Source: Bradyrhizobium canariense | GTDB lineage: Bacteria > Pseudomonadota > Alphaproteobacteria > Rhizobiales > Xanthobacteraceae | Direction: 5' to 3' | DNA: 35,324 nt | NCBI RefSeq assembly: GCF_019402665.1 | Contig: NZ_VSST01000041.1 | Span: 1-35,324, forward strand | Shown here: positions 15,311 through 21,259 of the stretch, one piece after another | Layout of the letters: the number at the start of each line of letters is the position of its first letter | How positions within the stretch are numbered: position 1 is the first letter of the stretch | Translations under genes and position numbers: made by a program | The notes under the pieces: generated by a model | The model's database searches: none | Told to the model about the DNA's origin: nothing | What the model saw: the letters and a program-made list of their open reading frames with translations, nothing else

Positions 15311-17021
15311 AGCACTGTTTCTCGTGCGCGCCGCCCGGATGGGTCACTGCCCCACCGACCGCTGGTCCAACCTGCTGAGCATATTTCCAGAGCGCGCCCG
15401 TCGTGTGGTTAGTCGCGCGAGCGGTCCATTTGGTCTTGCGCTGGGCAAGCTCCTGGTCGCTCAATTTTACGTTAAGGGTACCGGCGACCGCGTCGATCTC
15501 GATGATATCGCCGTCCTCGAGCAGCCCAATCGGGCCGCCGATGGCGGCTTCCGGCCCGACATGGCCGATGCAGAAGCCGCGGGTGGCGCCGGAGAAGCGG
15601 CCGTCGGTGATGAGCGCGATCTTGCCGCCCATGCCCTGGCCGGTCAGCGCCGCGGTGGTCTGGAGCATTTCCCGCATGCCGGGACCGCCCTTGGGCCCCT
15701 CGTAGCGGATCACGATGACTTCGCCTTCGCGGTAAGTGCGGTTCTGGACGGCCTCGAAAGCATCCTCCTCACGGTCGAAGCACCTGGCCGGACCGGTGAA
15801 CCTGAGGTTGGACATTCCCGCGACTTTCACGATCGCACCTTCTGGCGCCAGATTGCCCTTCAGACCGACCACACCGCCGGTGACGGTGATGGGTTTGTCT
15901 GCCGGGTGCACCACGTCCTGGTGCGGATTCCACTTCACGCTTTTGAGGTTTTCGGCGATCGTTCGACCGGTGACGGTCATGCAGTCACCGTGGAGAAATC
16001 CGTTGTCGAGCAGCGTCTTCATCAGAAGCGGTATGCCACCTACTTCAAACATGTCTTTGGCGACATAACGGCCCCCCGGCTTCAAATCCGCGACGTACGG
16101 TGTCTTTTTGAAGATTTCGGCGACGTCGAACAGGTCGAACTTAATGCCGCACTCGTGCGCGATCGCCGGCAGGTGCAGTGCAGCATTGGTCGAGCCGCCG
16201 GACGCGGCGACCACGGCGGCGGCATTCTCCAGCGCCTTGAGGGTAACGATGTCGCGCGGCCGGATGTTTTGCGCGATCAGCTCCATGACCTGCTCGCCCG
16301 CCGTCATGCAGAAGGCGTCGCGAATTTCATAGGGTGCCGGAGCACCAGCCGAGTACGGCAGCGCCAGCCCGATCGCCTCGGAGACGGTCGCCATCGTGTT
16401 GGCGGTGAACTGCGCGCCGCAGGCACCCGCCGAGGGGCACGCCACGCGCTCGATCTCGTCGAGGTCCTCGTCGGACATTGCGCCGACCGAGTGCTTGCCG
16501 ACGGCTTCGAACATGTCTTGCACGGTCACCTGCTGGCCCCGGAAATTGCCGGGCAGGATCGAGCCGCCATAGATGAAGATCGAGGGCACGTTGAGGCGGA
16601 CCATCGCCATCATCATGCCCGGCAGCGACTTGTCGCAGCCGGCCAGGCCAACGAGGGCGTCATAGGCGTGACCGCGGATCGTCAGCTCGACGGAATCGGC
16701 GATGCATTCGCGCGACGGCAGCGAGGAGCGCATGCCGTCATGGCCCATGGCGATGCCGTCGGTCACGGTGATGGTGCAGAATTCCCGCGGCGTGCCGCCG
16801 GCGGCTGCGACGCCCTTCTTCACCGCCTGCGCCTGGCGCATCAGGGAGATGTTGCAGGGCGCGGCCTCGTTCCAGCACGAGGCGACGCCGACGAAGGGCT
16901 GGTGGATCTGGTCGGTGGTCAGACCCATGGCGTAGAGGTAGGACCGATGGGGCGCGCGCGCAGGGCCTTCCGTCACGTGACGGCTCGGCAGCCTCTGCTT
17001 GATGTTGCTCTTCGCGTCCAT
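15297..17021 (-). CDS. ilvD: Dihydroxy-acid dehydratase
   Basis: IlvD dehydrates 2,3-dihydroxy-3-methylbutanoate or -pentanoate, the third step of valine and isoleucine synthesis, using an Fe-S cluster. The 574-residue length suits the family. Expected cluster cysteines are visible: Cys56 in CWNEAAPCN, Cys129 in GLAGCDKSLPG (Lys131 being the carbamylated metal ligand in characterised relatives) and Cys201 in ACPSAGACGAQFTANTM. SGGSTNAALHLPAIAHE and the C-terminal DGRFSGATRGFCIGHV are family signatures. The start at 17021 has a GGGGA stretch upstream. It is not beside other ilv genes; its own leader contains a 13-bp tandem duplication and possibly a structured element. The Sel1-repeat gene follows with overlap. 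Confidence 0.96.
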   Translation of the reverse strand: MDAKSNIKQRLPSRHVTEGPARAPHRSYLYAMGLTTDQIHQPFVGVASCWNEAAPCNISLMRQAQAVKKGVAAAGGTPREFCTITVTDGIAMGHDGMRSSLPSRECIADSVELTIRGHAYDALVGLAGCDKSLPGMMMAMVRLNVPSIFIYGGSILPGNFRGQQVTVQDMFEAVGKHSVGAMSDEDLDEIERVACPSAGACGAQFTANTMATVSEAIGLALPYSAGAPAPYEIRDAFCMTAGEQVMELIAQNIRPRDIVTLKALENAAAVVAASGGSTNAALHLPAIAHECGIKFDLFDVAEIFKKTPYVADLKPGGRYVAKDMFEVGGIPLLMKTLLDNGFLHGDCMTVTGRTIAENLKSVKWNPHQDVVHPADKPITVTGGVVGLKGNLAPEGAIVKVAGMSNLRFTGPARCFDREEDAFEAVQNRTYREGEVIVIRYEGPKGGPGMREMLQTTAALTGQGMGGKIALITDGRFSGATRGFCIGHVGPEAAIGGPIGLLEDGDIIEIDAVAGTLNVKLSDQELAQRKTKWTARATNHTTGALWKYAQQVGPAVGGAVTHPGGAHEKQCYADI

Positions 17022-17076
17022 CGCAAACCAGTTTCCCCGGCGAACCCTTTCAGACCCGAAAAATCAGTGCCAAGAT

Positions 17077-17102
17077 TTGAATCGACCTTTTGAATCGACC
17101 TT
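17077..17102. repeat. 13-bp perfect tandem duplication upstream of ilvD
   Basis: TTGAATCGACCTT occurs twice without a gap (17077-17089 and 17090-17102), 56 bases upstream of the ilvD start. It may be a slippage product or a tandem protein-binding site in the leader or promoter. No regulator can be named from it. Confidence 0.75.
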
Positions 17103-17482
17103 GGGGATTTCCGTCGCCTTCCAGGACCACCGCTGCCCGCTAAAACATTCGAGTGATTTTATTCATGTTCGGGTGTGGCCAAAAAGCGGCGTTGATGCGA
17201 ACGGACAGAGATGATGGTTAAATCCGTGACGGGTGTTGCGCGGACGGCACAATCGTGGCCTGGAGGACACGATTGAGCTTACTGCGATACCCCCGGCGGG
17301 AGGACAATCCACAACTTCAGGCCAGTAGATGCCCGCACCGCAACTAAGACGCGACGACGAGGCGCAGCCAAGGTGAGTCGGCGCCTTCATCATCCCCCGC
17401 GCGTGCCCCTACGCGCTGCAAAGGCCTCTGCGCTGCGCATCGGAGACTCAAAGGGTCGAGCGTGGCGCACACTCTCTCAAAG
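17103..17482. other. Gene-free stretch upstream of ilvD
   Basis: No reading frame here has a credible ribosome site, domain or codon pattern. The notable content is the nested inverted repeats at 17235-17344, listed separately as a possible structured RNA. The rest probably contains the ilvD promoter, but I cannot place -35 and -10 boxes with confidence. Confidence 0.6.
17235..17344. ncRNA. Candidate structured RNA (strand undecided)
   Basis: Three nested pairings fit one fold. The outer stem is GTTGCG (17235-17240) with CGCAAC (17339-17344). A hairpin has perfect 8-bp arms CAATCGTG (17250-17257) and CACGATTG (17268-17275), extended by two G-C pairs beyond an A-A mismatch. A third stem pairs TTACTG (17280-17285) with CAGTAG (17323-17328), including one G-U pair. 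Read on the minus strand, the hairpin loop shows TCCTCC and another TCCTCCC lies nearby (17297-17303 region), resembling the anti-Shine-Dalgarno loops of some rhizobial small RNAs; in that direction it could also be an ilvD leader. It matches no RNA family I know, including 6S, SRP, RNase P or tmRNA. This is inference from base pairing only. Confidence 0.3.
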
Positions 17483-17562
17483 CGTCATTGCGAGCGAAGC
17501 GAAGCAATCCAGAATCCCTCCGCGGTAAGACTCTGGATTGCTTCGCTGCGCTCGCAATGACG
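17483..17562. repeat. 80-bp palindromic repeat, copy 1
   Basis: Begins CGTCATTGCGAGCG and ends CGCTCGCAATGACG; long inverted arms, including GAAGCAATCCAGA / TCTGGATTGCTTC, enclose a short variable loop. A second copy of exactly 80 bp lies at 32819-32898 and differs at seven positions, mostly in the loop. I recall this as a very abundant intergenic element in Bradyrhizobium genomes; its translations give the spurious peptides seen in many annotations. Confidence 0.9.
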
Positions 17563-17639
17563 GCGTATGAGGCGGCAGCGGCACTCTTCCAGCTCGCATT
17601 TTTACTTGCAGACATGCCTTTTCGTCCTCGCGGCTGATT

Positions 17640-18290
17640 TCGCCCGAGCTTTGCTTGTTCACTCCACCCTCTTATCCAAGAGGGCGCAGGGAAGGCCGGG
17701 TGCCAGCTGGCACCCGCGGTCCGCTGCGCGAAAAGCACACGCAGGAAAACCGCACAGCAGCATACAGGTGTAGCCAATCACTCGGCCTTCCCTGCGCGAT
17801 GGTTGGACGGCTTATGCCGTGCTCTCCCGGGAGCCGAACTTTCCTTCTGGCCTCCCTCGCCTCGCGAATTGGATGATGCTGTCTGCCCGGTTGGGCTCGC
17901 ACACATCTCCGCGAAAGCTTGACCGTAGCAACGACGGCCAGGACCACACGGTTTTGCCGTACGCGCATTCGCCATTTCGCCGCAGGGTTCGATGGCCTCG
18001 TGCACGTGACCATCGAAATACCGACGAGACGAACTTCACAGCGCCGCTCGTCCGCAGGCGGTTGCGGGCTCACAGGGACTACCCGCCCTGCCCGCACCTC
18101 TCATGCCGACGCTGCCGCGTCCACCGCAAGCCCGGCTCGCAATCAAGACGACAACGAGATCGCCCCTCAAGGATGAGCCGGGATGACCGACACATACGCC
18201 GCTTCCGAATTTCGGTAAAGTGGAATATTTTAGACACACCGTCTTGACACGAGCATGTCAAGAAATGGTCGGGTGTTTTGCCCGACGGGT
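17640..18290. repeat. Long dispersed Bradyrhizobium-type repeat segment
   Basis: This gene-free stretch matches, from memory, a high-copy sequence of Bradyrhizobium chromosomes. Read on the minus strand, its hallmarks are a terminal GTCGGGCAAAACACC, the GCGTACGGCAAAACCGTGTG core, the GAGAGCACGGCATAAGCCGT segment and the AGGGAAGGCCGGGTGCCAGC end. It yields overlapping short frames in several phases, none with a coding pattern, so annotated proteins here would be artefacts. Two perfect hairpins mark the right end: TCTTGACA / TGTCAAGA (18242-18263) and GTCGGG / CCCGAC (18268-18286). The left boundary is approximate. It may mark an old insertion between ilvD and the metal-response genes. No transposase is present. 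Confidence 0.6.
18242..18286. terminator. Tandem hairpins downstream of the merR-type gene
   Basis: Two adjacent stem-loops lie 48 bp after the stop of the minus-strand MerR-type gene: TCTTGACA-CGAGCA-TGTCAAGA (18242-18263, 8-bp arms) and GTCGGG-TGTTTTG-CCCGAC (18268-18286, 6-bp arms). On the minus strand the second stem comes first and is followed by ATTTCTTG, only moderately T-rich. They may stop merR transcription, and they also belong to the dispersed repeat. Confidence 0.4.
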
Positions 18291-18333
18291 CACGGCGACT
18301 GCATCGTGAAAGTCAGATCAAGGCGACCCGGGA

Positions 18334-18732
18334 TCACGCGGCCCCGCATCCGGGCTGCAGGATCACGCAATCCGGCGCGGCGCTGCCGCAGCACGTCGTC
18401 TCGCAACCGCTGACCAGCGCGGCCACGGTCGCTTCCAGTGCCCGCAGCTCCGCGATTTTCTTCCTGATCGATCCGAGATGCTTCTCCGCAAATGTCTTCG
18501 TATCGCTGCAGGGCAAGCGCCGCTGAACCGATGCGAGGATGTCGCGCGTCTCGTCGATGGAGAAGTCCAGTTCGCGGCAGTGCCGGATGAGACTGAGTGC
18601 CTTGAAAGCCTCTCCGCCGTAGACGCGCTGGCCGCCCTGGCGCGCTGGCGGCGTCAGAAGACCGATGCTCTCGTAATAGCGGATGGTGGGAACCGAAACG
18701 CCGGCCGCCTTGGCGAGGACGCCAATTCTCAT
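18334..18732 (-). CDS. MerR-family metal-responsive regulator
   Basis: A 132-residue MerR-type activator/repressor. The start is the ATG at 18730-18732, which gives the family opening MRIGVLAKAAGVSVPTIRYY (winged HTH); a longer frame upstream runs through the operator and is rejected. The dimerisation helix (about residues 75-108) follows. Metal ligands are suggested by Cys75, Cys110, Cys114-Cys115, Cys122 and Cys129. The 35-residue spacing Cys75-Cys110 equals that of the metal cysteines in MerR (82/117), ZntR (79/114) and CadR (77/112), and the Cys-Cys-Gly pair resembles ZntR. Thus it senses a soft or borderline metal such as Hg, Zn, Cd or Pb; which one cannot be decided. It is divergent from a MerT-like gene across a MerR-type operator. 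Confidence 0.9.
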   Translation of the reverse strand: MRIGVLAKAAGVSVPTIRYYESIGLLTPPARQGGQRVYGGEAFKALSLIRHCRELDFSIDETRDILASVQRRLPCSDTKTFAEKHLGSIRKKIAELRALEATVAALVSGCETTCCGSAAPDCVILQPGCGAA

Positions 18733-18750
18733 GGAGCTCTCACTTTTCGC

Positions 18751-18781
18751 TTGAACCTCAAGTGGCTTGAGGGCGTAGCGA
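18751..18781 (+). promoter_or_regulatory. MerR-type operator-promoter with 19-bp spacer
   Basis: A -35 box TTGAAC (18751-18756), a 19-bp spacer and a -10 box TAGCGA (18776-18781) drive the plus-strand genes. The perfect dyad CCTCAAG-TGG-CTTGAGG (18756-18772) fills the spacer. Overlong 19-20-bp spacers with such a palindrome are the defining mark of MerR-activated promoters, where the bound regulator untwists the DNA. It lies in the 84-bp gap between the divergent regulator and the MerT-like gene, so it probably also controls the regulator. Confidence 0.88.
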
Positions 18782-18816
18782 TCCGGTCCGTGGCGCACAA
18801 GCATGAGGAGAATCAC

Positions 18817-19281
18817 GTGAGCGTTATAGGACCGTCCTGCAACCTTCCGTCCGAGACGTCGCCAGGATGCGGCTGCGCGGCCAAGATCGAACCAGGGACC
18901 GAACCATTGACCGAACCAGGAGGCGGCAAGGCCGCCGGCACGGCGGTCGCGGCCGCGGTTGTCGCTGTAGCCTGCACGGCGTGCTGTGTGCTTCCCTTTA
19001 CCCTGCCCGCTGTCGTGCTCGCCAGTGCAGGCAGCCTGATCGCCGTGTTCGACCATGCGCACGGGCTGATGACGATACTGTCCATCGCCGTCGTGATCTG
19101 CGCCTGGGGCTGGATCGTCTGGCGATCGCGGACGCGCGGCTTGAAAATCCGATCGTCCGTGCTGGCTGCAATGTGCGCCGCGACCGTTCTGACCGCGACA
19201 GCCGCGCTGTGGCCAGTGATGGGGCCCGCTGTCTTCCAGGCCCTCGGTGTCGCCAAGAAGCCGAAGCATCCGGCCGGCTGA
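18817..19281 (+). CDS. MerT-like small membrane protein, putative metal transporter
   Basis: The GTG at 18817-18819 is chosen because an AGGAG site lies 7 bases upstream and 36 bases after the MerR-type -10 box; the frame extends further up but through the operator. The 154-residue product has an N-terminal Cys pair (PGCGCAAK), then three hydrophobic segments (about residues 42-70, 82-98 and 113-137). The first contains VACTACCVLPFTLPAV: a Cys-Cys pair followed by a Pro in a membrane helix is the hallmark of MerT and related mercuric/metal importers. Known MerT proteins are about 116 residues, so this one is longer at its N-terminus. It lies under the MerR-type promoter and overlaps the next small gene. 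Metal specificity and direction are unknown. Confidence 0.75.
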   Translation: MSVIGPSCNLPSETSPGCGCAAKIEPGTEPLTEPGGGKAAGTAVAAAVVAVACTACCVLPFTLPAVVLASAGSLIAVFDHAHGLMTILSIAVVICAWGWIVWRSRTRGLKIRSSVLAAMCAATVLTATAALWPVMGPAVFQALGVAKKPKHPAG

Positions 19282-19496
19282 TGGACGCAATCACGATCTT
19301 CGGACTGCTGTCGGTCAGTGCGATGCTGTTGTTCTACGCGCTCGAGCCGCGCGGACCGCATTTTGTGCTGGCCTTCGCGGCAGCCTGCGCGCTCAGCGCG
19401 GTCTATGGCTTTCTCCAGGGGACCTGGCCGTTTGGGTTTGTCGAGACGGTCTGGACAGCGGTCGCCTTACGGCGCTGGGTCCGGTCATCGCCATGA
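19281..19496 (+). CDS. Small two-helix membrane protein, unknown function
   Basis: 71 residues. The ATG at 19281-19283 overlaps the TGA of the MerT-like gene (TGATG), so translation is probably coupled and it belongs to the same MerR-controlled operon. Two hydrophobic helices are visible (ITIFGLLSVSAMLLFYAL and FVLAFAAACALSAVYGFLQG), followed by WPFGFVETVWTAVALRRW and a short basic end. I recall similar small proteins in rhizobia without an assigned function; the FVE-W-AVALRRW end is their common feature. It has no cysteines in a metal-binding pattern. It is convergent with the next gene. Confidence 0.7.
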   Translation: MDAITIFGLLSVSAMLLFYALEPRGPHFVLAFAAACALSAVYGFLQGTWPFGFVETVWTAVALRRWVRSSP

Positions 19497-19521
19497 CCGG
19501 ACCTTAAAGCCTTGGAGGCGC

Positions 19522-20100
19522 CTACGCGTTCCGCATCGCACGGCCGAACGGATCGACCAGGCGGACGATCTCACAGGCGGCAACGAGGCCGGCGAGCCAG
19601 ACGGCGCTGGTCAGCCCGATGCGCGCAACGATGGCGGCGGTGAAGGCGCCCTCGCCGCCGAGGACCGGCGTCGCGACAAGCAGCGCGAACTCGTAGACCG
19701 CGTAGGCGGCAGCGAACGCAATCGCCAGCATCAGCGGCGTGCGGCCTCGTGGCAGCCTACGGAGGACCGTCGATGCGGCTGCGGTCGATAGCAGCGCAGC
19801 CGCGCCGATGACGAAGCCCCAGGCGATGGTGCTGGTGTCGATCGGATAGTGCAGCACGCCGAAACCGATGGTCTGGTTGACCAGCCAGGCGCCGGTGACG
19901 ACGAGCAGCGCCGGACGCAGCGGTAGCATCGCGGCGGCGATAACCGCGAAAGCGGCAAATGGCGTGGCGCAGGCGAATGCAAAGCTTGCCAGCGCGCATG
20001 ACACCGTCAGCAGCGCGAAGCCGAACAGCGGCGCAAGCCGCGGCGCAACCGGGTACAGACGGAAACGGTCGCCGTGAGAGGGCAGGATCTGACGGGGCAT
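19522..20100 (-). CDS. Multi-pass membrane protein, unknown function
   Basis: 192 residues, starting at the ATG 20098-20100 with an AGGAG site 8 bases upstream (MPRQILPSHGDRFRLYPVAP). A longer upstream frame lacks support. After a polar 25-residue lead there are about six hydrophobic segments covering most of the protein, with a conserved-looking WLVNQTIGFGVLHYPIDTST stretch in the middle, a short basic loop (LRRLPRGR) and a hydrophilic end (VRLVDPFGRAMRNA). No Cys or His cluster suggests metal transport. I do not recognise the family beyond having seen similar hypothetical proteins in Bradyrhizobium. It is convergent with the MerT-like operon, so any link to it is only positional. Confidence 0.75.
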   Translation of the reverse strand: MPRQILPSHGDRFRLYPVAPRLAPLFGFALLTVSCALASFAFACATPFAAFAVIAAAMLPLRPALLVVTGAWLVNQTIGFGVLHYPIDTSTIAWGFVIGAAALLSTAAASTVLRRLPRGRTPLMLAIAFAAAYAVYEFALLVATPVLGGEGAFTAAIVARIGLTSAVWLAGLVAACEIVRLVDPFGRAMRNA

Positions 20101-20225
20101 GGATGAACTCCTGCCGGCGATCCTAGCACATTGCATTGGTTGGATCGCCTCCCGCGACAGTTCCAACTGCCCCATCGGAGGTCGTGAGAGATGGTAACGC
20201 GCCCTCTTGTCCTAGAACGGGCCGG

Positions 20226-20483
20226 CTACGCTCGCCCTCTTGCGCGCTGGGCTTGAGCCCAGGCCGCGGTGACGTCGCGCGGCGGGACGTCGACGCGCCG
20301 GATCGGCGTCAACTCGCCGGAGGCGGAGATGATCGCGGTCTCCTCGCGGCGGCAACGCGGGCACACGAAGCGGACCTCGTTCGGCGAAGCCGACCAGCTC
20401 GAACGTTTTACATTGGCGGCCATCGGCCAGGCTGCGCAGTGAGAGCATGACACCAGGAACCGACCGGGATCGAGCATACCCAT
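20226..20483 (-). CDS. Small zinc-ribbon protein
   Basis: An 85-residue frame from the ATG at 20483; a GGAG lies 9 bases upstream. An in-frame TTG 11 codons earlier is the less likely alternative. Two CxxC knuckles, Cys13/Cys16 (VSCSHCAAWP) and Cys41/Cys44 (RFVCPRCRREET), are 24 residues apart, a classic zinc-ribbon arrangement. The first knuckle is followed by a short beta-like stretch (ANVKRSSWSASPNEV). The C-terminal half (GELTPIRRVDVPPRDVTAAW) is polar. No enzymatic motif is seen; such proteins often act as small nucleic-acid or partner-binding modules. Existence is likely but not certain. Confidence 0.6.
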   Translation of the reverse strand: MGMLDPGRFLVSCSHCAAWPMAANVKRSSWSASPNEVRFVCPRCRREETAIISASGELTPIRRVDVPPRDVTAAWAQAQRARGRA

Positions 20484-20548
20484 TCCAAAGGACTCCGCGT
20501 CCTGCCATCCCTTCAATGATTAATCCATGTGAATCGTTCCGGTGCCGA

Positions 20549-20589
20549 GACACCGCCAAGGACACCGTCAAGGAATCGTCAAGACACCG
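20549..20589. repeat. Degenerate 12-bp tandem repeats
   Basis: GACACCGCCAAG and GACACCGTCAAG stand in tandem (20549-20572), followed by a decayed GAATCGTCAAG and a partial ACACCG. They lie between the zinc-ribbon gene and the Cys-rich lipoprotein gene. They could be slippage debris or part of the promoter region; no binding protein is suggested. Confidence 0.5.
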
Positions 20590-20617
20590 TCGGCCCCGAA
20601 CCAGGAGGCGGAGCGGC

Positions 20618-20830
20618 TCAATGGGCGCCCTTGAGCGTGCACGACGTGGTGCAGGTGACCGTGTTGCCGTGGTCGCACGCCTTGCAGGCGGCAACGCATT
20701 GGGTCATGTCGCGGGGATTGAAGGAGCTGTAGTTCCGCATCGCGCAGACCGGGGTCGAGCCGGTGATGTCCTGCTCCTGGTTGCAGGCTGCCGTCATGAG
20801 TCCAAACATGATGACCGCGAGGAGGCGCAT
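20618..20830 (-). CDS. Small Cys-rich lipoprotein
   Basis: 70 residues from the ATG at 20828-20830 (AGGGCGA upstream). A lipoprotein signal peptide is visible (MRLLAVIMFGLMTAAC), with Cys16 as the likely lipidated residue. The mature part is only about 55 residues and holds six further cysteines (29, 45, 49, 52, 60, 64) with the pattern CVAACKAC...CTTSC, plus one His. This could bind metal or form three disulfides in the periplasm. I do not recognise the family. It lies just upstream of the zinc-ribbon gene on the same strand, with 134 bp between, so it is not clearly the same operon. Confidence 0.65.
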   Translation of the reverse strand: MRLLAVIMFGLMTAACNQEQDITGSTPVCAMRNYSSFNPRDMTQCVAACKACDHGNTVTCTTSCTLKGAH

Positions 20831-20978
20831 GGGATCGCCCTGTGAGGCACGACAAAACAATCTCGCGAGGCGCGCTGCACCGCAGCGAGCCTCGGCATTT
20901 CCACAGCGGAAATCGCCGCAGGCGTCCCCGCTTCTGCATTGAGGATGCGCGCCAAGTGTTAAGAACGGATTGCCGGCG

Positions 20979-21155
20979 TCAGGCCGCAGCCTTGCTCGCG
21001 ATGGCCTGCCGCATGTCCACGGCCAATTGGCGGTACTGCTCCGATAGCTTCAGATAAAACTCGCGCTTGGTGCTGTCGGTGGCAAGCCTGGCGATCAGCT
21101 CGCATTCGGCGGTGAGCGTCTCGAACCGTTCGAGCCTGTTCTCAAGTTCTGTCAT
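20979..21155 (-). CDS. Small helical protein, unknown function
   Basis: 58 residues from the ATG at 21153-21155, with a GGGGA site 8 bases upstream. The frame runs further up but loses coding character. The product (MTELENRLERFETLTAECEL, then IARLATDSTKREFYLKLSEQ and a terminal AIASKAAA) is predicted to be almost wholly helical, with heptad-like spacing of hydrophobic residues. I recall a family of nearly identical short Bradyrhizobium proteins, often in several copies per genome, without known function. It lies 104 bp beyond the cyclase stop on the same strand. Confidence 0.6.
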   Translation of the reverse strand: MTELENRLERFETLTAECELIARLATDSTKREFYLKLSEQYRQLAVDMRQAIASKAAA

Positions 21156-21259
21156 CGGCGTGTCCCCGTCAAACGCCTCAAGGACATCAAACCTAAGCCC
21201 GGGAAATAGGTCACAGCGAACATCGTTATCGAGTAGAATCAATTTTTCCGCGCGGCCGG

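Noticed and set aside
14940..17093. 717-codon plus-strand frame over ilvD
   Set aside because: Shadow of ilvD; the true enzyme on the minus strand has all catalytic motifs.
17360..17385. SRP RNA-like GCAGCCAAGG string
   Set aside because: The conserved GGTCAGG...GGAAGGAAGCAGCC core is absent, so the match is chance.
17448..18261. Several short frames in the gene-free region
   Set aside because: They arise from the 80-bp palindrome and the dispersed repeat; overlapping frames in several phases with no ribosome sites show they are artefacts.
20101..20225. Cobalamin riboswitch before the multi-pass membrane protein
   Set aside because: None of the conserved B12-box or core strings is present.
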